Source of the DNA: JAGTQI01 sp038868115 | GTDB taxonomy: Archaea > Thermoproteota > Bathyarchaeia > Bathyarchaeales > Bathycorpusculaceae | Direction of reading: 5' to 3' | Assembly (NCBI GenBank): GCA_038868115.1 | Contig: JAWBXA010000004.1 | Coordinates: 8,159-72,158, forward strand | DNA length: 64,000 nucleotides | Part shown: positions 15,962 to 23,714 of the stretch, one piece after another | Layout of the letters: every line of letters begins with the position of its first letter | Position numbering within the stretch: position 1 is the first letter of the stretch | Notes under the pieces: generated by a model | Databases searched by the model: none | What the model was told of the DNA's origin: nothing | What the model saw: the letters and a program-made list of their open reading frames with translations, nothing else | Translations under genes and position numbers: made by a program

Positions 15962-16003
15962 GCTTTTAGAACTCTCACACAACTCTTTAAAAGGAGGAAA
16001 AAT

Positions 16004-17047
16004 GTGACTCTTGCAGAAACTTTGGAAGAACTCTCAAACGCTTGTGGAGTGGCTGGAAGAGAGGAAGAAGTCAGAAAACTCATGAAGAACATGCTAAAGC
16101 CCTATGTAGACGAGGTTAAGGAAGACAAGCTTGGAAATGTTATAGGCGTTAAAAAGGGTAAAAGAGACACGCCGAAGGTTATGCTAGCAGCTCACATGGA
16201 CGAAATCGGACTATTTGTCAAAACAATCTCAAAAGAGGGATTCCTCCAATTCACAAAAATTGGGGGCATAGACGATCGAATACTGCTCGCCCAAAAAGTG
16301 ATAGTGCACACGGAAAAAGGCCCCCTGCATGGAATAATTGGCTCCAAGCCTCCCCACATACAAAAGGAGGAGGAACGAAAAAAGGTCATAACCTACGACG
16401 AGCTTTTCATAGACATAGGGGCGGAAAACCAAGAAGAAGCCAAAAAGATGGGCGTAAAAATCGGAGACCCGATAAGTTTTGACATAAAGTTTGCCAAAAT
16501 AAGCGACGACATAGTCATAGGAAAAGCCTTCGACGACCGGGTCGGCTGTGCAGTCATGATTGAAACAATGAAACAGCTCAAAGAGACGGAATGCACAGTT
16601 TACGCTGTCGGAACAGTACAGGAAGAAGTAGGCTTAAGAGGGGCGACAACAGCGGCGTTTGGCATATACCCAGACGTGGGTATAGCCCTAGACGTTACCA
16701 TAGCCGGCGACGTTCCAAGCGTAAAAGAGGTGGAAGCCCCCCTAAAGCTTCGGAAAGGCCCGTCAATAACCGTTGCCGACTACGGGCTTATAACCCATCC
16801 AAAAGTTTTGCGGTTGCTGGTTGATGTAGCGGAGGAAAACAAGATTCCATACCAGCTTGAAACTGGTTTGCAAGGCTCAACGGATGCTGCCCGCATATCC
16901 CTAACAAGGGAAGGCGTCCCAAGCGGCGTCATATCAGTGCCAACACGTTACATTCACAGTCCAACATCCTTACTAAGCTTAAAAGACGCTGAAAACGCCG
17001 TCAAGCTAACAGCAGCAGCCATTCAAAAGATTCCAAAATACTTCTGA
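16004..17047 (+). CDS. M42-family metallo-aminopeptidase
   Basis: The 347-residue protein has the dinuclear metal ligands of M42 peptidases (TET-type aminopeptidases, deblocking aminopeptidases): AAHMDEIGLFVK (near 63-74), AFDDRVGCAV (near 178-187), VQEEVGLRGA with the catalytic Glu pair (near 206-215), and ALDVTIAGD. The C-terminal ligand is in YIHSPTSL. These enzymes form large dodecamers that degrade peptides released by the proteasome. The start is GTG, preceded at 6 bases by AAAGGAGG. The gene is a single unit with its own promoter. Confidence 0.85.
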   Translation: MTLAETLEELSNACGVAGREEEVRKLMKNMLKPYVDEVKEDKLGNVIGVKKGKRDTPKVMLAAHMDEIGLFVKTISKEGFLQFTKIGGIDDRILLAQKVIVHTEKGPLHGIIGSKPPHIQKEEERKKVITYDELFIDIGAENQEEAKKMGVKIGDPISFDIKFAKISDDIVIGKAFDDRVGCAVMIETMKQLKETECTVYAVGTVQEEVGLRGATTAAFGIYPDVGIALDVTIAGDVPSVKEVEAPLKLRKGPSITVADYGLITHPKVLRLLVDVAEENKIPYQLETGLQGSTDAARISLTREGVPSGVISVPTRYIHSPTSLLSLKDAENAVKLTAAAIQKIPKYF

Positions 17048-17137
17048 GACTTACTTCTTCTAGAAAATCATCAAGCCCTTCATTTGTTGAACATAAAACA
17101 ATTTAAAATTATGAGGCTTTACTAATATCGACAGACC

Positions 17138-17575
17138 ATGTCAAGGAAAAGAAACTTTGAGTTTCTTGAACATATGGCAGACGCATATATTGCTGCCCAC
17201 GGAGGAAACCTAGCTGAAGCTTTTGAAAACGCCGCTGCCGCCATGTTTGAAGTGATGACAGACATTGAGAAGGTCAACCCTGAAGTTGAGGATTATGTTG
17301 AAGTTGAAGCGGTAGATGAATATGCCTTGCTTTATAACTGGCTCGAAGAACTCCTCGTTAAATCAGAGATTAACGAAACGCTATATTCAAAATTCAAAAT
17401 ACTTGAATTAAGCAAAACGGCAGATGGCTTTAGGCTTAAAGCCAAAATATGGGGTGAGAAGTTTAACCCAGAAAAGCATCCTCAGAAAGTCGGCGTCAAA
17501 GCCATAACATACCATCAAATGGAAATAATTAAGGAGCCAGATAAGACAACTGTGAAGTTTATACTTGACATTTAA
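17138..17575 (+). CDS. Archease, activator of the RtcB tRNA ligase
   Basis: The 145-residue protein matches archease: FEFLEHMADAYIAAHG near residues 7-22, where the family has an EHTAD motif with metal-binding Asp. It continues LAEAFENAAAAMFEVMTD and ends VKAITYHQMEI...VKFILDI. Archease promotes metal-dependent guanylation of RtcB and multiple turnover. The usual EHTADI reads EHMADA here, with the metal-binding residues kept. rtcB lies about 2.2 kb downstream on the same strand. The stop overlaps the convergent adk gene by 4 bases. Confidence 0.85.
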   Translation: MSRKRNFEFLEHMADAYIAAHGGNLAEAFENAAAAMFEVMTDIEKVNPEVEDYVEVEAVDEYALLYNWLEELLVKSEINETLYSKFKILELSKTADGFRLKAKIWGEKFNPEKHPQKVGVKAITYHQMEIIKEPDKTTVKFILDI

Positions 17576-18228
17576 GCTAAACCAAGCTTTTTCAACCCTT
17601 TTAAAATCTCTTGGACTATAATTTCTGGTGGCGCTTCAAGTTTTTCGCACTTAACTTCTACAAACGGAACCTTTTTCTCTCTATAATATTCTAGTAATGG
17701 TTGTGTTTGCTTTTCGTAAACCTCTATACGCTGTTTAATCACTTCGGGTTTATCGTCTGAACGTTGATATAATGGTCCGCCACAGTGGTCGCAAACCATG
17801 TCGTTTTTTGGCTTTAAGAAGAGTAGGTTGTAGATGGCTCCACAGTTTTTGCATATCCTTCTGGAGGACAAGCGTTCGATAATTATCCAGTCAGGCACTA
17901 TGAGATGGATTATTGCGTCTATTTTTGCTATCTCGTCAAGAGCCTTGGCCTGCTCAGTTGTTCTAGGATAGCCATCCAAAATCAGGCCTTTGCCCTTTGG
18001 AATTTTAGCTAAGTTCTCCTTTAAAACTTCAAAGGTTATGTCATCTGGAACAAGTAAGCCCTTCTCTACATAAGCTTTCACTTTTCTTCCTAACGGTGTA
18101 GCCTCTTTTATCATTTCTCGGAAAAGGTCTCCTGTGGCGATGACTGCAACGTTAAGTATTTCCTTTAGTCTTGACGCGTACGTTCCTTTTCCTGAACCCG
18201 GCGCGCCGAAAATTATAAGATTAACCAT
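17572..18228 (-). CDS. adk: Adenylate kinase with zinc-binding lid
   Basis: The 218-residue protein has the P-loop FGAPGSGKGTYA (residues 7-18), the AMP-site helix ATGDLFREMI, and LILDGYPRTTEQA (near 82-94). A long lid carries four cysteines in CKNCGAIYN and CDHCGG, which bind zinc as in many bacterial and archaeal long-form enzymes. It interconverts ATP+AMP and 2 ADP. It is a conventional adenylate kinase, distinct from the Fap7-type kinase at 3044. Confidence 0.95.
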   Translation of the reverse strand: MVNLIIFGAPGSGKGTYASRLKEILNVAVIATGDLFREMIKEATPLGRKVKAYVEKGLLVPDDITFEVLKENLAKIPKGKGLILDGYPRTTEQAKALDEIAKIDAIIHLIVPDWIIIERLSSRRICKNCGAIYNLLFLKPKNDMVCDHCGGPLYQRSDDKPEVIKQRIEVYEKQTQPLLEYYREKKVPFVEVKCEKLEAPPEIIVQEILKGLKKLGLA

Positions 18229-18309
18229 CGCTTTTCAACTTCCGCTTTAATTTGTCTTGTAAAATTTTAGAAGTGAGATTAAAATGTTTGCTGTGATATC
18301 CTGTTATAT

Positions 18310-18720
18310 TCAATAGATTACTGTTTTACTCTCTTTTTTGTTCAGCTTAACTAAACCCATTTTCTGAGCCCCCTGCAAGTCCTATAGACATTTTCCGCGT
18401 TGCGCCTAAATTTTAGCCAAATCGTTTATTGGTTCCACCCTTAAAGTTGCCAGCTGACATAACAACTCGACCCCCCTTTTGGTGTGAGAGCCGCCACCGG
18501 TCTAGTTTAAACTCTTTCACTTCCTCAACAATATAGTTTTAAGGTTCCTTCTTTCAAGTATCCTTTATAGCTGTCTCTGAATTCAGCCGCTTAAAGGGCT
18601 CTGACAAATTTTGCAAACTCCTTTGAGGAATAATTCTTCAAACTTTCAAACTCATTCTAAATTCAAGCTCAAAATTCTTAGTCCTTTCACAACCTCTTCT
18701 GATATTAGGTTTCGAACAAT
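18310..18720 (-). pseudogene. Decayed gene, end resembling a winged-helix domain
   Basis: The 610-base gap between adk and the MBL gene holds broken minus-strand coding sequence. Going leftwards, one can read NLISEEVVKGLRILSL, then KEFAKFVRAL-stop-AAEFRDSYKGYLKEG. These are followed by VELLCQLATLRVEPINDLAKI-stop-AQRGKCL-stop-DLQGAQKMGLVKLNKKE ending at 18310. The last part has the rhythm of a winged-helix DNA-binding domain (helix-turn-recognition helix-GLV wing). There are several stops and frame changes, so it is not translated as a unit. It may be more than one gene. The family is not certain; the remainder up to 18839 shows nothing else I can name. Confidence 0.45.
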
Positions 18721-18839
18721 TCTGATAAGCATAAATCATGATAAATTAGGATTGGCTTTTAAAAATTATTTTATACAAAAACGTTTAAGGCGCACAGCAA
18801 AGCTTTAAACTTCACTTAATAAAAGGAATTAGGAAAAGC

Positions 18840-19682
18840 GTGAGTATATCAAAGATAGACGAACATATCTTCATGATTGACGTTGAAGTAGTTGGGATAC
18901 GCCATTTTATTGCAAGCTATGTTTTGATGGGTGAGAAAACAGCCATAGTTGAAACTGGGCCCATATCTTCTGTCCAAAATCTTGTTCGTGGCTTAACAAG
19001 TTTAGGCATAAAACCCGATGACGTTTCTTACATTGCCATTTCACACGTTCACTTAGACCATGGTGGAGGCGTCGGCACTCTGGTGAAGCATTTTCCAAAA
19101 GCAAAAGTCATAGTCCATGAAAAAGGGGCACCACATCTCGCAAATCCTGAAAAGCTTTGGCAACGTTCACAGATGGTCCTTGGAGAGTTAGCTGGAAAGG
19201 GCATAGCACTGCAAGTTGTGGAAACTCTTGGGCATGCTTCTCATCACCTGAGCTATCATGAGACGCGAAGCAAAGGCGCATTCGTGGGAGATGCCGCCGG
19301 AATTTATCTAAACGATATAGACGTTATAGTTCCAACAACACCTCCACCCTTCAGATTGGACATGGCTTTGACATCCCTGAAAAAGTTGGCGGATCTTAAA
19401 CCTTCAGTTTTATACTACACACATTTTGGTAAAGCGAAAGACGCCACGGGAAAACTTCACATGTATGCTGGTCAGCTTAGGCTTTGGGCCAACATTGCAA
19501 AACAATTATTGGATAAAGGTGAAGATTTAGAGAAAATTAGCCATCAAATCACAGAAAATGACGAAGCCGTCAAAAAGGCCCTAGAATATATTCAAGTTCA
19601 CAGAGTTTTGAGCGAAACAGTGCTTAAAACCAGCGTTTTAGGCGTAGTGGAGTTCGTGAAGAATTTCGGGCTTCCATTTTAG
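18840..19682 (+). CDS. Metallo-beta-lactamase-fold hydrolase
   Basis: The 280-residue protein has the MBL metal motif SHVHLDHGGG (near residues 67-76), a second His in ETLGHASHHLSYHE, and an Asp in GAFVGDAAGIY. A distal His is in YYTHFGKA. A helical C-terminal part of about 70 residues follows the fold. The motif set indicates a di-metal hydrolase, and the closest functional classes are glyoxalase II-like or unknown hydrolases. The start is GTG at 18840. It lies 69 bases before rtcB on the same strand, but rtcB has its own TATA box. Confidence 0.75.
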   Translation: MSISKIDEHIFMIDVEVVGIRHFIASYVLMGEKTAIVETGPISSVQNLVRGLTSLGIKPDDVSYIAISHVHLDHGGGVGTLVKHFPKAKVIVHEKGAPHLANPEKLWQRSQMVLGELAGKGIALQVVETLGHASHHLSYHETRSKGAFVGDAAGIYLNDIDVIVPTTPPPFRLDMALTSLKKLADLKPSVLYYTHFGKAKDATGKLHMYAGQLRLWANIAKQLLDKGEDLEKISHQITENDEAVKKALEYIQVHRVLSETVLKTSVLGVVEFVKNFGLPF

Positions 19683-19702
19683 TTACTGGGTTTATACGCC
19701 AA

Positions 19703-19717
19703 AATACTTTATATTTA
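19703..19717 (+). promoter_or_regulatory. TATA box for rtcB
   Basis: AATACTTTATATTTA is centred about 42 bases before the rtcB ATG (19752), with an A-rich BRE-like stretch just upstream. The predicted start near 19737 leaves a short leader with GGTGA at 19741-19745. Confidence 0.45.
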
Positions 19718-19751
19718 GCGCTTGCTTGAGAGAGGCTTAAGGTGAAAAGTT

Positions 19752-21233
19752 ATGGGTGAAGAAGGAGAGGGAAGACCTCCCTCTGAAAAAGTTCCTCTTG
19801 AAAAAGTGAATGATTACACTTGGCGTATTCCAAAATATAAACCCGGAATGCGGGTTCCAGGAATAATTTTTGCAGATAAAACATTACTTGAGAAAATGCA
19901 GACAGATAGAACCCTTGAGCAATGTGCTAACGTTGCTTACCTACCAGGCATATACAAGTATTCTATAACTTTGCCGGATGGGCATGAGGGTTACGGCTTT
20001 CCAATAGGTGGTGTGGCGGCAACAGACTATAACGAGGGCGTAATCAGTCCAGGCGGAGTTGGCTACGACATAAACTGTGGCGTACGCCTTTTAACAACAA
20101 ACCTTCCAGAACAGGAGATTAAACCCAAACTTGTTCAGTTGACAAACACCATTTTTGAAAACGTGCCCTGCGGCCTTGGGAGCCGCAGAAAAGACTTCAA
20201 GGTAACAATTCATGACTTGGATAGGCTTGCGATGGAAGGTGTCCGGTGGGTTATAGACCAGGGTTTGGGTTGGGATGAGGATGCAGAACACTGCGAAGAG
20301 CGAGGATGCATGAAAAACGCCAACCCTGATAAAGTTTCTACAACTGCCAAGAACAGAGGGCTAACACAAATAGGCACGCTGGGCTCTGGAAACCACTTCT
20401 TAGAAATTCAAAAAGTTGACAAAATATATGATGAGCGAACAGCCAAAGCCTTTGGAATAGAGTATGAAGGACAAGTAACTGTCATGATTCACTGCGGTTC
20501 AAGAGGCTTCGGACACCAAATATGCTCTGACTATTTGCGAGTTATGGAGAGAGCTGTCCACAAATATAAAATAATTTTGCCAGACCGAGAACTTGCATGT
20601 GCGCCCGGAAATAGTAATGAAGCTGAAGACTATTATGAGGCTATGGCATGCGCAGTAAACTATGCTTTTGCAAATAGGCAAGCAATAATGCACTGGGTCC
20701 GCCAAAGCTTCCAGCAAGTTTTCAAAGAAGACCCCGAAAAGCTCGGCTTAAAACTTGTTTATGACGTGGCGCATAACATCGCAAAAATAGAAACTCATAA
20801 AGTTAATGGTGAACAACGAAAAGTTTGGGTTCACAGAAAAGGCGCCACAAGAGCCTTTCCGCCTGGACATCTGGAAATTCCAGCAGACTACAGAAGCGTT
20901 GGGCAGCCAGTAATAATACCTGGAAGCATGGGAACAAGCTCATGGGTTTTGGTCGGCACTGAAAAAGCTATGGAAATAAGCTTCGGATCAACAGCCCACG
21001 GAGCGGGCAGAATGTTAAGCCGAGCAGCCGCAAAACGAAGATTTTATGGCGGAGACATAAAAAGAAGTCTTGAACAGCGGGGGATAGCCGTAAGAGCCGC
21101 AAGCGCAGTTGTATTAGCAGAAGAGGCAGACCCCGCGTACAAAAACGTGGATATAGTCGCTGACGTAAGTCACAAAGTTGGCATAGCCACAAAAGTCGCA
21201 AGACTTGTACCACTAGCAGTTGTAAAGGGCTAA
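19752..21233 (+). CDS. rtcB: RtcB RNA ligase (3'-phosphate/cyclic phosphate, 5'-OH)
   Basis: The 493-residue protein carries the RtcB signatures: GGVGYDINCGVRLL with the Mn-binding Asp and Cys (near 97-110), GSGNHFLEI, HCGSRGFGHQ, VYDVAHNIAK, HRKGATRAFPPGH, and the guanylation-site region STAHGAGRM (near 416-424). It joins tRNA halves after EndA cleavage using GTP. No intein interrupts it, unlike some archaeal versions. Archease is upstream at 17138, and its likely substrates (intron-containing tRNAs) follow directly at 21251 and 21430. Confidence 0.95.
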   Translation: MGEEGEGRPPSEKVPLEKVNDYTWRIPKYKPGMRVPGIIFADKTLLEKMQTDRTLEQCANVAYLPGIYKYSITLPDGHEGYGFPIGGVAATDYNEGVISPGGVGYDINCGVRLLTTNLPEQEIKPKLVQLTNTIFENVPCGLGSRRKDFKVTIHDLDRLAMEGVRWVIDQGLGWDEDAEHCEERGCMKNANPDKVSTTAKNRGLTQIGTLGSGNHFLEIQKVDKIYDERTAKAFGIEYEGQVTVMIHCGSRGFGHQICSDYLRVMERAVHKYKIILPDRELACAPGNSNEAEDYYEAMACAVNYAFANRQAIMHWVRQSFQQVFKEDPEKLGLKLVYDVAHNIAKIETHKVNGEQRKVWVHRKGATRAFPPGHLEIPADYRSVGQPVIIPGSMGTSSWVLVGTEKAMEISFGSTAHGAGRMLSRAAAKRRFYGGDIKRSLEQRGIAVRAASAVVLAEEADPAYKNVDIVADVSHKVGIATKVARLVPLAVVKG

Positions 21234-21250
21234 ACTCAAAATTATTGTGG

Positions 21251-21337
21251 CGGGCGGGGTGGGATTTGAACCCACGATCACAAGCTTTCTTCGTATGTTA
21301 GGAGGCTTGCGCCCTATCCTTGCTAGGCTACCCGCCC
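21251..21337 (-). tRNA. tRNA-Arg(CCT) with a 12-nt intron
   Basis: The reverse strand has acceptor GGGCGGG/CCCGCCC with G73, D stem GCCT/GGGC, T arm GTGGG TTCAAAT CCCAC, and a 5-bp anticodon stem CAAGC/GCTTG. The loop between stem strands is 19 nt instead of 7. Removing ACATACGAAGAA after position 37 leaves CTCCTAA with T33 and anticodon CCT (reads AGG). In the precursor, C32-C35 can pair with GAAG with one C34-A mismatch, between two 3-nt bulges, giving a relaxed bulge-helix-bulge. A Gly(TCC) reading would lack T33 and weaken the stem, so Arg is preferred. Confidence 0.85.
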
Positions 21338-21429
21338 ATTCAAATAAAAAATAACAACAATCTCAACTTAAATGTATCTTGACACGGAAAACTTAAACTT
21401 TGGAAAGCCTTTTTGAATACTTGCCAGAG

Positions 21430-21550
21430 GCGGGGGTACCCGAGCCAGGTCTAAATAGGCTGTTTAGGGGCGAAGACCAGCCTAAGATAAGGGGGAGGAC
21501 TTAAGATCCTCTGGCGTAGGCCTCCGTGGGTTCGAATCCCACCCCCCGCA
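21430..21550 (+). tRNA. tRNA-Leu(TAA) with a 36-nt intron in the D arm
   Basis: The acceptor is GCGGGGG/CCCCCGC with A73, the anticodon stem GAGGA/TCCTC holds CTTAAGA (anticodon TAA), and a long variable arm and standard T arm follow. The D arm is interrupted. Exon ends GTCTAA (21454) and GGGGG (21491) flank a 36-nt intron, 21455-21490. The precursor forms a textbook bulge-helix-bulge: GTCT pairs with AGAT (4 bp with one G-U), the bulges are AAA and AAG, and the intron stem is the 7-bp TAGGCTG/CAGCCTA. Splicing yields a normal leucine D loop, with the intron between positions 22 and 23, a non-canonical site. The mature length is 85 nt. Confidence 0.92.
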
Positions 21551-21610
21551 CTAACCAGAATGGTCATAGTTTACCAGCTCTACAGCGGAAGGCAATAGTG
21601 TTGGTTAAAA

Positions 21611-21925
21611 ATGGATGAGGCGACAAGGCGCATAGCAAAACAGCGAATTCAAACCCTTTTCCGTTTGGCCAAAGAAACCTATCATGATGATCCGCTTTTG
21701 GCTCAGCGTTACGTGGATATAGCCCGCCGCGTGGCTATGGCAGCCAAAATTCGCCTTCCAACAGAGTATAGGCGCATGGTTTGCCGCCACTGCAAAAGCT
21801 TTATCTTGCCCGGTGATAGCTGTCGTGTCCGCATAAAGCAGCGGCGCGAACCTCACGTGGTTATCACGTGCTTAAAGTGTGGAAAACATATGCGCATGCC
21901 CTTAAAAGGAAAGAAGAAGGAATGA
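21611..21925 (+). CDS. rnp4: RNase P protein subunit 4 (Rpp21/Rpr2 homologue)
   Basis: The 104-residue protein has two N-terminal helices (IAKQRIQTLFRLAKE, AQRYVDIARRVAMAAKIRLP) and a zinc ribbon with four cysteines in CRHCKSF and CLKCGKH, separated by VRIKQRREPHVVI. This is the archaeal Rpp21 family, which binds the specificity domain of RNase P RNA together with Rpp29. The RNA partner is at 2646-2962. It overlaps the next gene by 4 bases (ATGA) and starts a gene run running to ftsY. It sits just after the intron-containing tRNA-Leu. Confidence 0.9.
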   Translation: MDEATRRIAKQRIQTLFRLAKETYHDDPLLAQRYVDIARRVAMAAKIRLPTEYRRMVCRHCKSFILPGDSCRVRIKQRREPHVVITCLKCGKHMRMPLKGKKKE

Positions 21926-22215
21926 GCAGACTTACCAGTAGGATGAAACACCGCATTAAAAGCGAGTTCGGCGAAGAGAAACCCACCATCTGGATTGGTA
22001 AAAAGCAAATCTCTAACAAGTTGATTAAAGAGATTAAGAAGCAGCTTGATAAAAGAAAAATTGTCAAAGTCAAAATTTTAAAAAGTGCCCTACAAGAGGC
22101 AAAAGCTAGTCAAATAGCCTCAGCAATTTCCAAGCAGACAGATGCCGACTTAGTGGAGGTTAGAGGACATACCTTCATCCTTTACAAATGTAGAAGAAAA
22201 GTTCCTAAAGAGTGA
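21922..22215 (+). CDS. YhbY-like CRM-domain RNA-binding protein
   Basis: The 97-residue protein starts at the ATG in the ATGA overlap with rnp4. An in-frame start at 21868 would lie inside rnp4 and is less likely. It is a single CRM domain: LTSRMKHRIKSEFGEEKPTIWIGKKQISNKLIKEIKKQL, followed by KIVKVKILKSAL and RGHTFILYK near the end. CRM proteins bind pre-ribosomal RNA and are linked to large-subunit assembly in bacteria. Coupling to rnp4 fits a role in stable RNA processing. Confidence 0.8.
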   Translation: MSRLTSRMKHRIKSEFGEEKPTIWIGKKQISNKLIKEIKKQLDKRKIVKVKILKSALQEAKASQIASAISKQTDADLVEVRGHTFILYKCRRKVPKE

Positions 22216-22265
22216 AAGCCTTTATATCGGGCTTGGTGAATTACTGAAGGAAAACGCCGGAGAAA

Positions 22266-22739
22266 GTGGAATTGCCAACTCCAAACGATGTGCCAGCACC
22301 AGAATTCATCCAAAAACTAGCCAGCTATTTAAAGGAAAACGTTGATGAGGTAACACCTCCAGCATGGGCGAGCATAGTTAAAACCGGCGCCCACACGCAG
22401 AGACCACCCGACAATCCGGATTGGTGGTATGTACGATGCGCCTCGCTATTACGGAAAATATATATTCATGGACCGCTAGGAATAGAGAGGCTCCGCGCAG
22501 AATACGGCGGCAGAAAAGACTTCGGCGTTAGACCAGAACACGCCGTCAAGGCGGGCGGAGCAATAATAAGGAAGGCTTTGCAACAGCTTGAGAACGCTGG
22601 GCTTGTTGAAAAGTTTCAGAAAAAGGGAAGACGAATAACTAAGGAAGGGAGAAAACTTCTGGAAGAGATTGCTGAGGAAGTGAAAAAGGACTTGCTGAAG
22701 GAAACACCAGAGCTAGAGAAATACCAAAAGAGTGAGTAG
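22266..22739 (+). CDS. rps19e: 30S ribosomal protein S19e
   Basis: The 157-residue protein begins ELPTPNDVPAPEFIQKLASYLKENVDEVTPPAWASIVKTG. It has WWYVRCASLLRKIYIHGPLGIERLRAEYGG, the core winged-helix signature of eS19, and RKALQQLENAGLVEK followed by ITKEGRKLL. It is needed for small-subunit maturation in archaea and eukaryotes. The start is GTG at 22266. It is followed two bases later by the PDCD5-like gene, the classical archaeal order. Confidence 0.95.
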   Translation: MELPTPNDVPAPEFIQKLASYLKENVDEVTPPAWASIVKTGAHTQRPPDNPDWWYVRCASLLRKIYIHGPLGIERLRAEYGGRKDFGVRPEHAVKAGGAIIRKALQQLENAGLVEKFQKKGRRITKEGRKLLEEIAEEVKKDLLKETPELEKYQKSE

Positions 22740-22741
22740 AA

Positions 22742-23071
22742 ATGTCAGAGGAAGAGCTTGAAGAACTCCGCCAGAAAAAACTTTTGGCACTACAGCGAAG
22801 GATAGCCGAAGAACAACGAAGAGCCCAAATGGAACAGCAACTCGAAATGCAAAAACAAGCTATATTAAAAAGCATACTGACGCCTGAAGCGAGACAGAGG
22901 TTGGCAAACCTGAAACTTGTCAAGCCAGAGTTTACAGCGCAACTGGAGCTTCAGCTAATCCAGCTAGCTCAAATGGGGAAATTGCCAGTACCCCTAACTG
23001 ACGAGCAGCTCAAACAAATATTAATTCAGCTGCAAGGTCAAAGGCGTGAAATAAAGATAAGAAGGGTTTAG
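22742..23071 (+). CDS. PDCD5-family DNA-binding protein
   Basis: The 109-residue all-helical protein is charged at the N-terminus (MSEEELEELRQKKLLALQRR). Its three-helix core has ILKSILTPEARQRLANLKLVKPEFTAQLELQLIQLAQMGKLP, and it ends with a basic IKIRRV tail. This matches the archaeal homologues of human PDCD5/TFAR19, probably nucleic-acid binding, with unclear cellular role. It sits between rps19e and rpl39e in the conserved ribosomal gene run. Confidence 0.85.
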   Translation: MSEEELEELRQKKLLALQRRIAEEQRRAQMEQQLEMQKQAILKSILTPEARQRLANLKLVKPEFTAQLELQLIQLAQMGKLPVPLTDEQLKQILIQLQGQRREIKIRRV

Positions 23072-23072
23072 C

Positions 23073-23228
23073 ATGGCCAGATTCAAACCTCCAGCAAAAA
23101 AGAGGCGACTGGCGAAGGCTGGAAAACAGAAAAGGGCTGTTCCAACATGGGTTATAGCGAAAACTGCCGGAAAATTTAGGACGCATCCAAAAAGGAGGCA
23201 CTGGAGAACCCGAAAAATAAAGGCTTAA
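23073..23228 (+). CDS. rpl39e: 50S ribosomal protein L39e
   Basis: This 51-residue gene is easily missed by length filters. The ATG overlaps the neighbourhood of the PDCD5 stop (one base between). The protein is highly basic: MARFKPPAKKRRLAKAG, then RAVPTWVIAKT with the conserved PxW, then HPKRRHWRTRKIKA. That is the standard eL39, a protein of the exit tunnel. Its position between pdcd5 and rpl31e is the canonical archaeal arrangement. Confidence 0.95.
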   Translation: MARFKPPAKKRRLAKAGKQKRAVPTWVIAKTAGKFRTHPKRRHWRTRKIKA

Positions 23229-23241
23229 GAGATGAAAAGGC

Positions 23242-23712
23242 ATGAGGACAGAAGAAGCCAAAGAAAAGACAAGCGAAGAAGAAAAAATAAGCGAAGAGGC
23301 AAAAGGAGGAGAAGCTTTAAAGGAAGAATCAGAGGAGGCTGAAGCTGAAAAACCGCTAGAAGAAGAGGTTAAAGAAGAAGTTAAGCCTCCGAAAGAGGAA
23401 ATTGAAGAAGAAATCGTGGAGGAAAGATTTTATACTATACCGCTTGGTAAGGCTTGGCTTGTGCCTCCAAACAAGAGGGCGCCAAAAGCCATTAGAATAA
23501 TACGGGATTTCATCAAGAGGCATATGAGGCTGGAGGCAAAAAGAGAGGGCGAAGAGGAGGAGGAAGCCGAACCTAAGAAGCTCATAATAAGTAATGAGGT
23601 AAATGAAAGAGTTTGGAGGAGGGGCATAGAGAAACCTCCGCGGAAAATACGTGTGAGGGCCGCCAGAGATAGAGATGGAAAAGTTACTGTTTATTTGGCT
23701 GAAGGAGACTGA
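23242..23712 (+). CDS. rpl31e: 50S ribosomal protein L31e with an acidic N-terminal extension
   Basis: The 156-residue protein has the eL31 core from about residue 60: EERFYTIPLGKAWLVPPNKRAPKAIRIIRDFIKRHM, with LIISNEVNERVWRRGIEKPPRKIRVRA near the end. Usual eL31 proteins are about 85-100 residues. The first 58 residues here are a Glu/Lys-rich, low-complexity acidic segment, and a second acidic insert (GEEEEEAEP) sits in the core. The extension may be real or may reflect a start downstream. No good internal ATG is placed at the core boundary; the only methionine before the core is the first. Confidence 0.9.
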   Translation: MRTEEAKEKTSEEEKISEEAKGGEALKEESEEAEAEKPLEEEVKEEVKPPKEEIEEEIVEERFYTIPLGKAWLVPPNKRAPKAIRIIRDFIKRHMRLEAKREGEEEEEAEPKKLIISNEVNERVWRRGIEKPPRKIRVRAARDRDGKVTVYLAEGD

Positions 23713-23714
23713 GC

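Noticed and set aside
15745..16003. Riboswitch upstream of the S-component-like gene
   Set aside because: The 259-base gap shows no thiamine, cobalamin, preQ1 or other aptamer signature that I can recognise.
18611..18808. 65-codon forward frame in the adk-MBL gap
   Set aside because: It is antisense to the decayed gene, has no ribosome site and no homology.
21251..21337. tRNA-Gly(TCC) interpretation
   Set aside because: It would place C at position 33 and give a weaker anticodon stem; the Arg(CCT) reading gives T33 and five regular pairs.
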